Assembly (NCBI GenBank): GCA_964445525.1
Contig: CAYULA010000017.1
Coordinates: forward strand, 1 to 64,000
Length of the DNA stretch: 64,000 nucleotides
Direction: 5' to 3'
Source of the DNA: Penumbrarchaeum sp964445525
GTDB taxonomy: Archaea > Thermoplasmatota > Penumbrarchaeia > Penumbrarchaeales > Penumbrarchaeaceae
Notes under the pieces: generated by a model
What the model was told of the DNA's origin: nothing
Databases searched by the model: none
The model's input: the letters and a program-made list of their open reading frames with translations, nothing else
Shown: piece by piece, positions 42,540 to 51,732 of the stretch
How positions within the stretch are numbered: the first letter of the stretch is position 1
How the letters are laid out: every line of letters starts with the position of its first letter
Position numbers and translations under genes: made by a program

Positions 42540-43872
42540 TGATCCTAATGAAATTCATCAACCTCTGAAACTGACCTTTACAGGTAACAGAGAATGGGTA
42601 TTTTCGGACCAGGATACTTCGGATGAGGTTTATGAGCTGTTCGAGGAGGCCCTGGACCACATCGAAGAATACGAATACGTGTCTGCTAGGAAGAAATTGA
42701 TGAAATTGCTGGAACTCAATCCCGATCACATCGATGCTTTGCATCACCTTGCGATCATTGAAAAAAAGAGAGGAAATCTGGAACTTTCCAAAGAGTTGTG
42801 GAAACGCGGTGTAGAAGTTGGAAGGACAGTGATACCAAAGAGGTTCAAGCGTGGCAGCAGCAGGATTCCATGGTCAAATCTTGATAACAGACCATTTCTC
42901 AGATGTCTACATGGACATGCATTTGCCCTTATTGATGAAGGAAGGGTAGATGAAGCCATACAAGCCTTTCAAGAACTGATCGATTACAATCCGGATGACA
43001 ACCTTGGTGCCAGAGACAATCTGATTTCGATGTTGATTGAAAAAGATAGATTGGGTGAAGCTTTTGAGTTATCAAAAAAATATGATGATGATTCAGGTCC
43101 TTGTATAATGTATGGAAGGGCCCTTGCTAATTTTCTAAAAGGAAACATTGAGGATGCCGAAAGATCGTTATCCGATGCTATCAGGTATACTCCGAAGGCA
43201 GCAGAGGAGATCCTGAAGAAGAAGCACCAGAAACCTGAAGAATGGATGCCTGGCTACATCACAGTGGGAGGATGGGATCAAGCTTTTTATTACTGGGAGA
43301 TGCAGGGAAAATACTGGACTCCCGAAGCAAAAGAATGGTTAAGAAGGAGATATCCCGGTTCAGAACAATATGAAGGAGCGTATTTTCCAGAATCCTCATT
43401 ATCATATAAAGATGGATTGAAATCCGAGGAAGAATTCAACAAAATCTTTGATGTTGCGTCGGGTCTGTGTTACAAGCAGAAGAAGAAAAGGAACCGATGT
43501 ATAGATAAATTGGCCGAGATCGGAGTGAAAGCGATTGGACCGATCCTGTATCTTGTGGAATGTGATGCTGCGCATGATGATGAGGACCCTGAGGATTATG
43601 ACAGATTCAAAGAGGCATGTCTGGAAGCAATGAGGAGGATAGGACATCCTGCGTTATCCATTCTTGAAAAATATGCTTTGGAAGAAGACGTTCACGGGCT
43701 TGTCAATGTCTTCGCCCAGGAAGCGATATTCGAGGTCCTGGGACTCGATGAGGAGGAGAGAAAGGAGATATGTCACCATCGGGAAGCCATTATTCATGAT
43801 GAAGGAGGAGAGACCTTCTACACTTGTGCCATTTGCGAGAAAGTGATGACGGAAGAGGAGTGGAATAAATGA
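42514..43872 (+). CDS. TPR-HEAT fusion protein with CxxC terminus, cassette 2
   Basis: About 452 residues. The N-terminal ~290 are a TPR array equivalent to the protein at 38123 (shared IPWSNLDNRPFLRCLHGHAF). The last ~155 match the separate protein at 39575, including ALSILEKYALEEDVHGLVNV and the end CAICEKVMTEEEW with its CxxC. So cassette 2 fuses what cassette 1 encodes as two genes. A scaffold or adaptor role is likely. Its stop overlaps the start of the CARF-HEPN-CARF gene, tying the cassette to the type III-B operon. Confidence 0.78.
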   Translation: MGKRKTIIDDPNEIHQPLKLTFTGNREWVFSDQDTSDEVYELFEEALDHIEEYEYVSARKKLMKLLELNPDHIDALHHLAIIEKKRGNLELSKELWKRGVEVGRTVIPKRFKRGSSRIPWSNLDNRPFLRCLHGHAFALIDEGRVDEAIQAFQELIDYNPDDNLGARDNLISMLIEKDRLGEAFELSKKYDDDSGPCIMYGRALANFLKGNIEDAERSLSDAIRYTPKAAEEILKKKHQKPEEWMPGYITVGGWDQAFYYWEMQGKYWTPEAKEWLRRRYPGSEQYEGAYFPESSLSYKDGLKSEEEFNKIFDVASGLCYKQKKKRNRCIDKLAEIGVKAIGPILYLVECDAAHDDEDPEDYDRFKEACLEAMRRIGHPALSILEKYALEEDVHGLVNVFAQEAIFEVLGLDEEERKEICHHREAIIHDEGGETFYTCAICEKVMTEEEWNK

Positions 43873-45608
43873 TGGAAAATAAAGATATGGATTATTATTT
43901 GCTGACTGCCATAGGAGTTAGGCCCTTAGAGGGCAAGTATAAAATGGGAGATAAGTTCGAAACAGGACTATTTTCTTCCACAGCATTGGTAAAATTGATG
44001 GATCAAAAACCCAAGAAGATATTTGTTCTTCTTACTGCTGGAGCTAGAGAAAAATCATTAGAGAAATTTCAAGAAGAGATCGATCTGGATATGGATATTA
44101 TTGATATTCCGGATGGTGTCAATAATGAAGAGATACGGATAATAATTCAAAGGATTTTGAAATCAATCCCGGAAAAATCCAATCTTATTCTTGATATTTC
44201 CCAGTCTTTCAGGCATTTTCCTTTTCTATTCTTTACTTCTGTGCTATATCTACAATCATTCAAGGGAGTCAGGATCAAAGCAATATATTACGGAATGTAT
44301 GAAAAGATATCTGAATATGGTTTTTCTCCTTTTATCGAGATAGGATACATTTTGGAAATGATCGATTGGTACCATAGTCTGAGGGATTTCTCCGAAAAGA
44401 AGATCTCCAGGAATCTAGCAGATATCATTGAAAGAAATATTGAAGAGAATTCAATAGATGAAGGGACAAAAAACTTCCTTGAAAATATGGTTTTTCAAAT
44501 CAAGAGGTTTGATGATTTTTTCGGAACCGGTCTTCCAATGGGATTGGGTGATTCCTCCAAAAGCATAGTAAATCAATATGACAAGATCAGAGATCATATG
44601 GATCCAGAGATTCCAATTCCGATGGCGGATGAAATGTTCGATTACGCTACCGCTTCCATAATGCCCTTCAAGCTGATGGATGCTTTGAAAACCAAAGGTA
44701 ACTGGAAACAGAAATTTGACCTGGACATATTGGAACTGGAGAGGCAATCTCGAATAATCGATAGTTATCTTGGTTCTGGCCATTATGTGAATGCAATCAG
44801 ATTGATTAGAGAATGGATCATAAGCATATGTGCTCTTTCAAATGGTAGATCAGGTGACTGGTTGAATAAATCTGGAAGAGAACCCATTGAGAGACTTCTT
44901 GGGTCAATCAGGTGGCAAGCAGAAAAAAAGATACTGGTAGATGATAAAAAAGAATTGGCATCCATATGGGATTCCATATCAAAATTCAGAAATGATATTG
45001 CTCACAATGGAATGAATGAGGACAAGATAGATATCAGCAGCAATCTAGACAGTGTAGAAGAGATATGGAAACACATTAAAGAATCAATGCATGATGATAA
45101 ATTCTGGAATCTTGAATTGGGTGGGGGAGGTGGAAGACTTCTTGTCACACCTCTTGGCTATTCAAAAGGCCTTTTGTACTCGGCCATCAAAAAGATAAAA
45201 CCGGATTATTGTTTGATTATCACATCCAAAGATGCTGGTATTCATGTTGATGAGATAATCAAAGAATCAGAGTATCAGGGTGGATTTGAATTAATCGAAC
45301 TATCAGATCCACATAGTGGATTTGATGAGATCAGAGGGATAATAAATTCGATCATACCCGATCGGTCGAATCTCTTCCTTGAAGCGGATGAAATATTTAT
45401 CAACCTTACAGGTGGAACCACGACACTTCAGGTTCTGGTAGAAGCGATATCAAAGAAAGCCGAACAGATGGGGAAGGGTCCAAAAAAGGTTGTCATTTTT
45501 GATAGAATGCCCCATCAAATTCAACAGGAGGACCCTTTCAGGGTGGGGGAAATGGTATATTACAATGATATCATTGGTGTTAAGGATAAGGAAGGAGGAA
45601 GTGATTGA
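43869..45608 (+). CDS. CARF-HEPN-CARF effector (TM1812/Csx1-like), type III
   Basis: 579 residues. The N-terminal ~180 form a TM1812-type CARF domain (YYLLTAIGVRPLEGKYKMGD, IFVLLTAGAREKS, LILDISQSFRHFPFLFFTS). The middle is helical and holds KFRNDIAHNGM near residue 375, the R-N-x3-H motif of HEPN ribonucleases. The last ~150 residues look like a second CARF-type domain (RLLVTPLGYSKGLLYSAI ... INLTGGTTTLQVLVEAI). Expected role: degrade RNA when cyclic oligoadenylate from Cmr2 binds. Two sensor-like domains in one chain are unusual. It starts ATGATGG overlapping the TPR-HEAT gene and is followed 1 nt later by cmr1. Confidence 0.82.
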   Translation: MMENKDMDYYLLTAIGVRPLEGKYKMGDKFETGLFSSTALVKLMDQKPKKIFVLLTAGAREKSLEKFQEEIDLDMDIIDIPDGVNNEEIRIIIQRILKSIPEKSNLILDISQSFRHFPFLFFTSVLYLQSFKGVRIKAIYYGMYEKISEYGFSPFIEIGYILEMIDWYHSLRDFSEKKISRNLADIIERNIEENSIDEGTKNFLENMVFQIKRFDDFFGTGLPMGLGDSSKSIVNQYDKIRDHMDPEIPIPMADEMFDYATASIMPFKLMDALKTKGNWKQKFDLDILELERQSRIIDSYLGSGHYVNAIRLIREWIISICALSNGRSGDWLNKSGREPIERLLGSIRWQAEKKILVDDKKELASIWDSISKFRNDIAHNGMNEDKIDISSNLDSVEEIWKHIKESMHDDKFWNLELGGGGGRLLVTPLGYSKGLLYSAIKKIKPDYCLIITSKDAGIHVDEIIKESEYQGGFELIELSDPHSGFDEIRGIINSIIPDRSNLFLEADEIFINLTGGTTTLQVLVEAISKKAEQMGKGPKKVVIFDRMPHQIQQEDPFRVGEMVYYNDIIGVKDKEGGSD

Positions 45609-45609
45609 G

Positions 45610-46539
45610 ATGGATAAGATTGAGGCAAGATTCAGGATAGTCACACCTATGTTCATATCGGGTGCTGATCAGACAAAAGCAGAATTGAGAGTTCCCAGTA
45701 TAAAGGGAGCTTTGAGATTCTGGTGGAGAGCATTGAATTACAAGGAAGAGCCAAAGAGACTTCTGGAAATGGAAAGAAATCTTTTTGGAAGTTCAGATAA
45801 GAATTTTGGCCAATCGAAGATTTCCATGAGTTTGAAAAATGTTAACCTTAAATCGACCAAGATACAAAACAAATGGAATGTTAACGATTGGAGAGCATAC
45901 GTGGGTTATGGTTTGTCAGAGGATCAAAGCGGAAAGAAACGTGAGAATATCTATCGATCATTTTTGGAACCTGATGGGACATTTTCATTGATAATGGGCT
46001 CCAAGGGAGATCTGTCAACAATCAATGATACATTGAAATCTTTTTCGTTACTGGGTGGATTGGGTTCAAGATCAAGAAATGGTTGGGGAAGTATATCCAT
46101 AACTGGTATCGATTCAAAATGGCAAATACCAACATCAAGAGAAGATTATACCTCACAACTTTGTGAATTATTGGCACTATATAGACATGATGAAAAAATT
46201 CCAAGTTATTCGGCCATTTCGAAAAACACAGAAATCAAAATTGGCCCGTGTTTCAACAATTATTTTGATGCATTCAAAGATATTAGCGAGAAATATAAAG
46301 CATATGTGAAGGAACTCAGACCAAAAGACAAGAGGGAGGGTTTTGGTTCACCTCGAAAAGGAATTTCTGATGATCGCAGAGGAAGTCCTCTATTCATTCA
46401 TCTCCATAATACAGGAAATCAATTCTTCTGGGTAGCAACGTTCATGAAATCGAAATTCAACGAGAGGAATGAAGAACCCAGATTGGGTTACGAGCCAATT
46501 CATAATTTCATGGATGAAATAGGAGGTGATAGAATATGA
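45610..46539 (+). CDS. cmr1: Cmr1, type III-B complex subunit
   Basis: 309 residues. The start ARFRIVTPMFISGADQTKAE and VPSIKGALRFWWRAL is diagnostic of the Cmr1 RAMP, and GGLGSRSRNGWGSI is the glycine-rich RAMP loop. Cmr1 caps the 3' end of the crRNA in the complex. The ATG at 45610 follows GGAGGAAGTGATTGAG; an upstream in-frame extension belongs to the preceding gene. Overlaps cmr2 by four nt. Confidence 0.94.
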   Translation: MDKIEARFRIVTPMFISGADQTKAELRVPSIKGALRFWWRALNYKEEPKRLLEMERNLFGSSDKNFGQSKISMSLKNVNLKSTKIQNKWNVNDWRAYVGYGLSEDQSGKKRENIYRSFLEPDGTFSLIMGSKGDLSTINDTLKSFSLLGGLGSRSRNGWGSISITGIDSKWQIPTSREDYTSQLCELLALYRHDEKIPSYSAISKNTEIKIGPCFNNYFDAFKDISEKYKAYVKELRPKDKREGFGSPRKGISDDRRGSPLFIHLHNTGNQFFWVATFMKSKFNERNEEPRLGYEPIHNFMDEIGGDRI

Positions 46540-48374
46540 ACACTCTCAATATAACAATCGGACCTGTCCAGAGTTTTGTTGTACAAGCAAGACGTACTCG
46601 TGACCTCTGGAGCGGTTCCTTTCTTCTATCATATTTAACCGGATGCGCAATGCACGGAGCAGAGTTAGCCTCAGGCAATAAGGTTCTCGAACCCGTGATC
46701 GAGAATGACAGGTTGATGACACTGATAAGAGAAGGGACCCTTTCTGATAACAAAAAGAAGAATTTGATAGGTTCACTTCCAAACAGATTCAAGATAGAAT
46801 GCGATGAACCTGATTCAGTGGAAAAAGCCTCGAAAAAGGCATTCGATGAAGCATGGTTGAAAATTGCAGATGCTGTTTGGTCCAGATACCTGGCCAGTAT
46901 TGATGTCGGAAACGGTACTAAAGAAATCTGGGATCGCCAGGTAAAGGATTTCTGGGATTTCAACTGGACCGTTGGTGAACAGTGGACTGTTGATGCGAGA
47001 AAGAACTGGAGAAGGCAGAATATTCCAGAGGAAGGTGGAGATCATTGCACACTGATGAATGATTACCAGGAACTTTCCGGCCATATTCGTTATAAGAATG
47101 GAAACAAGCAGAAAGAATTCTGGAAAGAAGTTAACAGGAAAACAGGGAAGCTTGATCTCAAAGATGACGAACGTCTCTGTGCGATCGCTTTTATCAAACG
47201 TTTCTTCCCGAGTGTGGCAGGTGAAATCATTGGAAATGTATTTACTTCGAAGCATTGGCCATCCACTGTTTACATGGCTGCAGTTCCCTGGTTGAAGAAA
47301 CTTGATGAGGAAGATAAACGGAGATTGGATGAATATTATGATGAAGCAAAAAAGATTGGACAGAACGTATTAAGACCGGTTATTCCAGAGAAGCTGGGAT
47401 TGGACCTTGGTAGATTTGCACAACTTGATGGAAATTTTTATTTCAAAGAGCTACTGAGAAGTGAAAAATCCACTCCAATAACGGGATGTCCAAAGGAGGA
47501 TAGAAAAAAACTTGTGGAGTTACTTGGAAAGGTTAAATCGAAACCTTCTCCATATTATGTCCTTCTTCTGATGGATGGAGATAACCTCGGTAAAATGAAA
47601 AGAGAGAATAGAGGTAAAACCAATGAGATAAGTCAAGCTCTTTCCAAGTTCAGCCAACAGGTACCTGAAATTGTGAAAAAAAATAACGGTGTAACCATCT
47701 ATGCCGGTGGAGATGATGTACTTGCAATGCTTCCGATGGATACGGCCTTAAAGTGTTCAAACATATTATCTGACGTATATCGATCATCTTTTACAGATAC
47801 AGGAATAGAAACAACAATAACAACCATTTCCGCAGGATTGGTATACACACATTATCATATGCCTTTTCAATCCGTTTACAGGGAAGCTCATCATCTCCTT
47901 GATGATATTGCAAAGAACAGAAACGGAAGAAACAGTATTGCCCTATCTGTATGGAAGGGAAGCGGAAAGTATCTTCAATGGGTCTCAAAATGGGATCGAA
48001 AGGATGGTAATGTATCTGATCTTATCTCTGATGCTGTGATGAGATACTACAACGAGAAGATATTCTCTTCATCGTTAATGTATTCCGTTCGAGAATCCAT
48101 GGCTCTTCTCACTGATGTTCACAACTGGAAACCAGGGGAAGAGATGGACCTGGGAAAGTCTCTTGATTCTAATCTGGACATCAAGAAATTGATCGTTGCA
48201 GATATTATGCGTTCAAACGTTGGAAAAATGGAACATGGTACTGTTGAAAGTGAATTGGAACCAATATTGAATCTTTGTTACAAATACGATGAAAATGAAA
48301 AGAAATATCTCAATACAACTTTTTCCATCGACGGCTGGTTCCTTATCAGATTTCTTTCAAAGGGAGGTGATTGA
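46536..48374 (+). CDS. cmr2: Cmr2 (Cas10), HD-less cyclase-type, type III-B
   Basis: 612 residues. It opens with ITIGPVQSFVVQARRTRDLW, the start of the Cas10_Cmr2 region, leaving no room for the N-terminal HD nuclease found in many Cas10 proteins. The first Palm contains LLMDGDNLGKM (~residue 350). The second has the cyclase signature YAGGDDVLAMLP (~391). The GGDD motif predicts synthesis of cyclic oligoadenylate when target RNA binds. Without HD it should not itself cut DNA. It abuts cmr3. Confidence 0.95.
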   Translation: MNTLNITIGPVQSFVVQARRTRDLWSGSFLLSYLTGCAMHGAELASGNKVLEPVIENDRLMTLIREGTLSDNKKKNLIGSLPNRFKIECDEPDSVEKASKKAFDEAWLKIADAVWSRYLASIDVGNGTKEIWDRQVKDFWDFNWTVGEQWTVDARKNWRRQNIPEEGGDHCTLMNDYQELSGHIRYKNGNKQKEFWKEVNRKTGKLDLKDDERLCAIAFIKRFFPSVAGEIIGNVFTSKHWPSTVYMAAVPWLKKLDEEDKRRLDEYYDEAKKIGQNVLRPVIPEKLGLDLGRFAQLDGNFYFKELLRSEKSTPITGCPKEDRKKLVELLGKVKSKPSPYYVLLLMDGDNLGKMKRENRGKTNEISQALSKFSQQVPEIVKKNNGVTIYAGGDDVLAMLPMDTALKCSNILSDVYRSSFTDTGIETTITTISAGLVYTHYHMPFQSVYREAHHLLDDIAKNRNGRNSIALSVWKGSGKYLQWVSKWDRKDGNVSDLISDAVMRYYNEKIFSSSLMYSVRESMALLTDVHNWKPGEEMDLGKSLDSNLDIKKLIVADIMRSNVGKMEHGTVESELEPILNLCYKYDENEKKYLNTTFSIDGWFLIRFLSKGGD

Positions 48375-49481
48375 ATGGATTACTACAGAATAGAACCGAT
48401 TGACACTTTGTTCTTCAGGGATGGAAGACCTTACAATGCAGGTGAGACACAAAATGATGTTAAAAGCATCTTTCCTCCATCACCTTTCACCGTTGTTGGA
48501 GCTTTGAGAGCTGCAATGGCCCGGAAGATGGATTGGAAAGGAGGGCCCTGGGAACAGAGGATAAAAAACAAATTGGGAGATGGAAGAGAACTTGGAAATC
48601 TGAACTTTGCTGGGCCATATCTCATGGCTGACGATGAATTGATATTTCCTGTCCCGAGACACATTCTTGCACGAAAGAAAAATATGGATGAATGGGAAAA
48701 CTTCAACAGGGTACGACCGGGAAATGATGTTATTCCCAGTGACATGGGCAATGTCTGTTTTCCCATATTAGAAGGTGATCATGAAAGGATGAAGAATATC
48801 CCTGGTTACGTAACCTCTTCGGATATGAAGAAGCTTCTCTGGGACGATGCTCTTTCCGATATTGAGATCATTTCAACTGATCTTCTGTGGAAGCATGAGT
48901 TCAATGTAGGCATTCAGAGAGATGCAAATTCACTCACTGTATACGACGGTCATCTATTCTCCAGAACTTTTATTCGTATGCGAGAGAAGATGGAGAATCA
49001 GGCAAGTCATAATGAGGAGGATGAGCCTGAGAGTATGGGTTTAAGTATAATATCCGGTGTCGAACGATTCGATAGTGGACTTGGAAAAACGTTAATGCTC
49101 GGAGGGGAATCAAAAGCTGCTTTCATCGAAGAGATTGATGAGCTCAAGTTACCTGAACCTGATCATAATAAAGACCTCCTGAAAAGATTTGTTGTTGTAT
49201 TAATTACCCCAGCCCACATTGAAAAACTGGAGATCAATGACAAGGTTGATGATCTATTCCCGGATCATGTAAAACTTGTTTCGGTATGTGCAGACAGACC
49301 GGAAATGATCGGTGGTTGGGATTTCAGTAAGGGCCCATTACCGTTAAAGCCTTACATGAAGGCAGGTTCAGTTCTTTTCTTTGAATCAGAAGAGGGAATT
49401 GATCCGAAAAAATTCAATGGAAGATCGATTGGTGATGAAACCGAATTCGGCTTCGGCCAGGTACTCATTGGAAAATGGTAA
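48375..49481 (+). CDS. cmr3: Cmr3, type III-B complex subunit (Cas5-like)
   Basis: 368 residues. The start YYRIEPIDTLFFRDGRPYNA is diagnostic of Cmr3. SIFPPSPFTVVGALRAAM and the C-terminal GRSIGDETEFGFGQVLIGKW agree. It holds the 5' tag of the crRNA next to Cmr2. It begins directly after the cmr2 stop with GGAGGTGATTGA as the ribosome binding site. Confidence 0.94.
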   Translation: MDYYRIEPIDTLFFRDGRPYNAGETQNDVKSIFPPSPFTVVGALRAAMARKMDWKGGPWEQRIKNKLGDGRELGNLNFAGPYLMADDELIFPVPRHILARKKNMDEWENFNRVRPGNDVIPSDMGNVCFPILEGDHERMKNIPGYVTSSDMKKLLWDDALSDIEIISTDLLWKHEFNVGIQRDANSLTVYDGHLFSRTFIRMREKMENQASHNEEDEPESMGLSIISGVERFDSGLGKTLMLGGESKAAFIEEIDELKLPEPDHNKDLLKRFVVVLITPAHIEKLEINDKVDDLFPDHVKLVSVCADRPEMIGGWDFSKGPLPLKPYMKAGSVLFFESEEGIDPKKFNGRSIGDETEFGFGQVLIGKW

Positions 49482-49495
49482 GAGAGGTGAAAAAA

Positions 49496-50314
49496 ATGAA
49501 AAGCATCATGATAGGAATGCTGGCCGAGACGCCGGTACATGTTGGAGCGGGACAGTCAAGCGGATTTGTAGATCTACCTGTTGCAAGGGAATCGATAACG
49601 AGTTATCCGATGATTCCCAGCACTGGATTGAAAGGATCGTTCAGGGAAATATTAAGAGGAAGTGGAGATGAACACCAAATTTTCGGGAAAGAAGGAGACG
49701 AGGGACATGCCGGTGGAATCGTCTTCAGCGAAGGCAGGTTATTGCTCCTTCCGGTTAGGAGTCTCACATCCAGTTACAAATGGGTGACCTGTCCGCATAT
49801 CATTGAGAGATTGAAGAGGGATAAATCAAGGACCAGTGAAAATGATGAAGGAGTAAGTGCCGTCAAAAAACCGGAAATCTCGCATAACAAAGCTCTGGGG
49901 AAATATTCTGACAGAAATAAAATTTTCCTTGAAGAGCGAGAATTTGAGATTCTGGGTAGTGTGAATGATGAAATAATTGATTTGTTGAAAGAATTCATTC
50001 CCAACAAAGATGCTGCAAACAGACTTGAAGAACAGCTCGTGATCCTTCATGACAGCGATTTCAAATGGTTTGCACAGTACGGCCTTGCTGTAAATGCCAG
50101 AAATGTACTTGATAAGAACACAAAAGCAAGTAAAAATCTCTGGTACGAAGAGGTCATCCCATCTGATTCGGTATTCTATACCATTGCCATGGAAAGAAAG
50201 GACGGATGCCTCGAAAAGATACAGAGAAAAATTGAAGAAAAACCATATATTCAGCTTGGAGGAAACGAGACGGTAGGTCAGGGCTGGTTCAATATAAAAA
50301 AGGTTGGAGAGTGA
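49496..50314 (+). CDS. cmr4: Cmr4, type III-B backbone and RNA-cleaving subunit (Cas7-like)
   Basis: About 272 residues. LAETPVHVGAGQSSGFVDLP carries the Asp known in this family to cleave target RNA, and PMIPSTGLKGSFRE is the RAMP signature. The C-terminal YIQLGGNETVGQGWF completes the fold. Several copies form the backbone. The ATG at 49496 is preceded by GAGAGGTGA; the in-frame upstream ATG at 49475 overlaps cmr3. Confidence 0.93.
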   Translation: MKSIMIGMLAETPVHVGAGQSSGFVDLPVARESITSYPMIPSTGLKGSFREILRGSGDEHQIFGKEGDEGHAGGIVFSEGRLLLLPVRSLTSSYKWVTCPHIIERLKRDKSRTSENDEGVSAVKKPEISHNKALGKYSDRNKIFLEEREFEILGSVNDEIIDLLKEFIPNKDAANRLEEQLVILHDSDFKWFAQYGLAVNARNVLDKNTKASKNLWYEEVIPSDSVFYTIAMERKDGCLEKIQRKIEEKPYIQLGGNETVGQGWFNIKKVGE

Positions 50315-50318
50315 TCTC

Positions 50319-50705
50319 TTGGATAAGGATAAGATGACCTTTGAACAGAAAAGGGCGAGCCATGCCTTGAAAGAAGTGAAAAAACTCGAAACAAGGGGTA
50401 TAAAAGAATATGGCCATTTTCAAAGTTATGTGAGTGCTCTTCCCGCTTCGATTGTTATGAACGGCCTTGGTCAAGCAATGGCATTTGAATTATCCAACAA
50501 AAAAGATGTGGGTCACAAAGAATTGTACCGGATAATGCAGGATTGGCTCTGCAATGAAGAGAGAATTTTCACTGATGAGAATGATCTGATGAAAGCGATC
50601 ACCGAAAATGGACAGGAGAAATATGTATGGGCCCAGGCCGAAGCATTAGCATATCTGGATTGGTTAAAAAAATTCAGCAGAGCATATCTTGAAAAAGGTG
50701 GTTGA
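50319..50705 (+). CDS. cmr5: Cmr5, type III-B small subunit
   Basis: About 128 residues, all helical: FEQKRASHALKEVKKLETRG, YVSALPASIVMNGLGQAMAF and WAQAEALAYLDWLKKFSRAY are typical of Cmr5. It lines the target-RNA channel. The start is either the TTG at 50319 (GGAG 9 nt upstream) or the ATG at 50334. It lies between cmr4 and cmr6. Confidence 0.9.
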   Translation: MDKDKMTFEQKRASHALKEVKKLETRGIKEYGHFQSYVSALPASIVMNGLGQAMAFELSNKKDVGHKELYRIMQDWLCNEERIFTDENDLMKAITENGQEKYVWAQAEALAYLDWLKKFSRAYLEKGG

Positions 50706-50706
50706 A

Positions 50707-51732
50707 ATGGGAAGAATTCCAATTTATGATAGTAATAATCACGATACGATGGAGATTAAGCTGGAGTCTGCAAATGCTGGATTATGGTATGACAAGTTTT
50801 GCAACCAGTGGGAATCCTGGGAAAATGGTTTGGGTGAGAACAAGAAAAAATGGATCAACACCGTTACAGGGAAACCTGTCGGGGATAGGATGGAATTAGA
50901 AAAAATGGTAGACAGAAGAAAAAAATTGGTGGAGATCCAATCTGGTTCAAATATTCTTTTCAAAACAGATTGGAGATTCGTCACCGGACTTGGAAAGAAT
51001 CATCCTGTTGAGAATGGTTTCACTTGGCATCATACGCTCGGTACTCCATACATTCCTGGATCATCTGTGAAAGGCATTGCAAGGGAATATGCCAGGTTGT
51101 TGAGAGAAGAAAACAAGATAACAGATAAGGAGATAATATCAATATTTGGACCAGATGACAATAAGGAGGACAGCAATGTTGGTTCTGTCATCTTTCTTGA
51201 TGCGATACCAAACTCTCCTGTTCAACTATCGGCAGATATAATGACACCGCACTACGGTCCTTATTATTCGGATGAAAAAGTACCTGGTGATTGGCATGAT
51301 CCGACTCCGATCCCATTCCTGACGGTTGAAAAAGATCAAGAATTCCTCTTCGGTCTGATTCCGAGAAACCCGGGTGCTGAAGGAAATGTAGAAAAGGTTA
51401 AGGACTGGTTGATTGAGGCTCTTGAAATCTTGGGTGCCGGTGCAAAGACAAATGTTGGGTATGGTAGATTTGAACATATAAGGATCAAGTCTCCGGCAGA
51501 TCAATGGTTGGTAAAAACATCTGCTGAGATAAGCCTTGATCTATCGATTATCACATCAAATCCTTCAAAAGCTTTCATTTTAAAATGGCAGAGTATTGAA
51601 GATAATGAGTTCAAGTTGGAAATGGCTCATCATCTCAAGGAAAGAATAATTTCAGAGGGTAATTGGGATGGAAAGAAATGGGGCCAACTGGATAAGCTGA
51701 AGAAGGCATTGAAACAATATCTTGGTGAATAA
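50707..51732 (+). CDS. cmr6: Cmr6, type III-B backbone subunit (Cas7-like)
   Basis: About 341 residues. LGTPYIPGSSVKGIAREYAR is the Cmr6 RAMP signature and GAGAKTNVGYGRFEHI the glycine-rich loop. It sits near the crRNA 3' end with Cmr1. The ATG at 50707 begins one nt after the cmr5 stop, with AAGGTGG upstream. Confidence 0.93.
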   Translation: MGRIPIYDSNNHDTMEIKLESANAGLWYDKFCNQWESWENGLGENKKKWINTVTGKPVGDRMELEKMVDRRKKLVEIQSGSNILFKTDWRFVTGLGKNHPVENGFTWHHTLGTPYIPGSSVKGIAREYARLLREENKITDKEIISIFGPDDNKEDSNVGSVIFLDAIPNSPVQLSADIMTPHYGPYYSDEKVPGDWHDPTPIPFLTVEKDQEFLFGLIPRNPGAEGNVEKVKDWLIEALEILGAGAKTNVGYGRFEHIRIKSPADQWLVKTSAEISLDLSIITSNPSKAFILKWQSIEDNEFKLEMAHHLKERIISEGNWDGKKWGQLDKLKKALKQYLGE

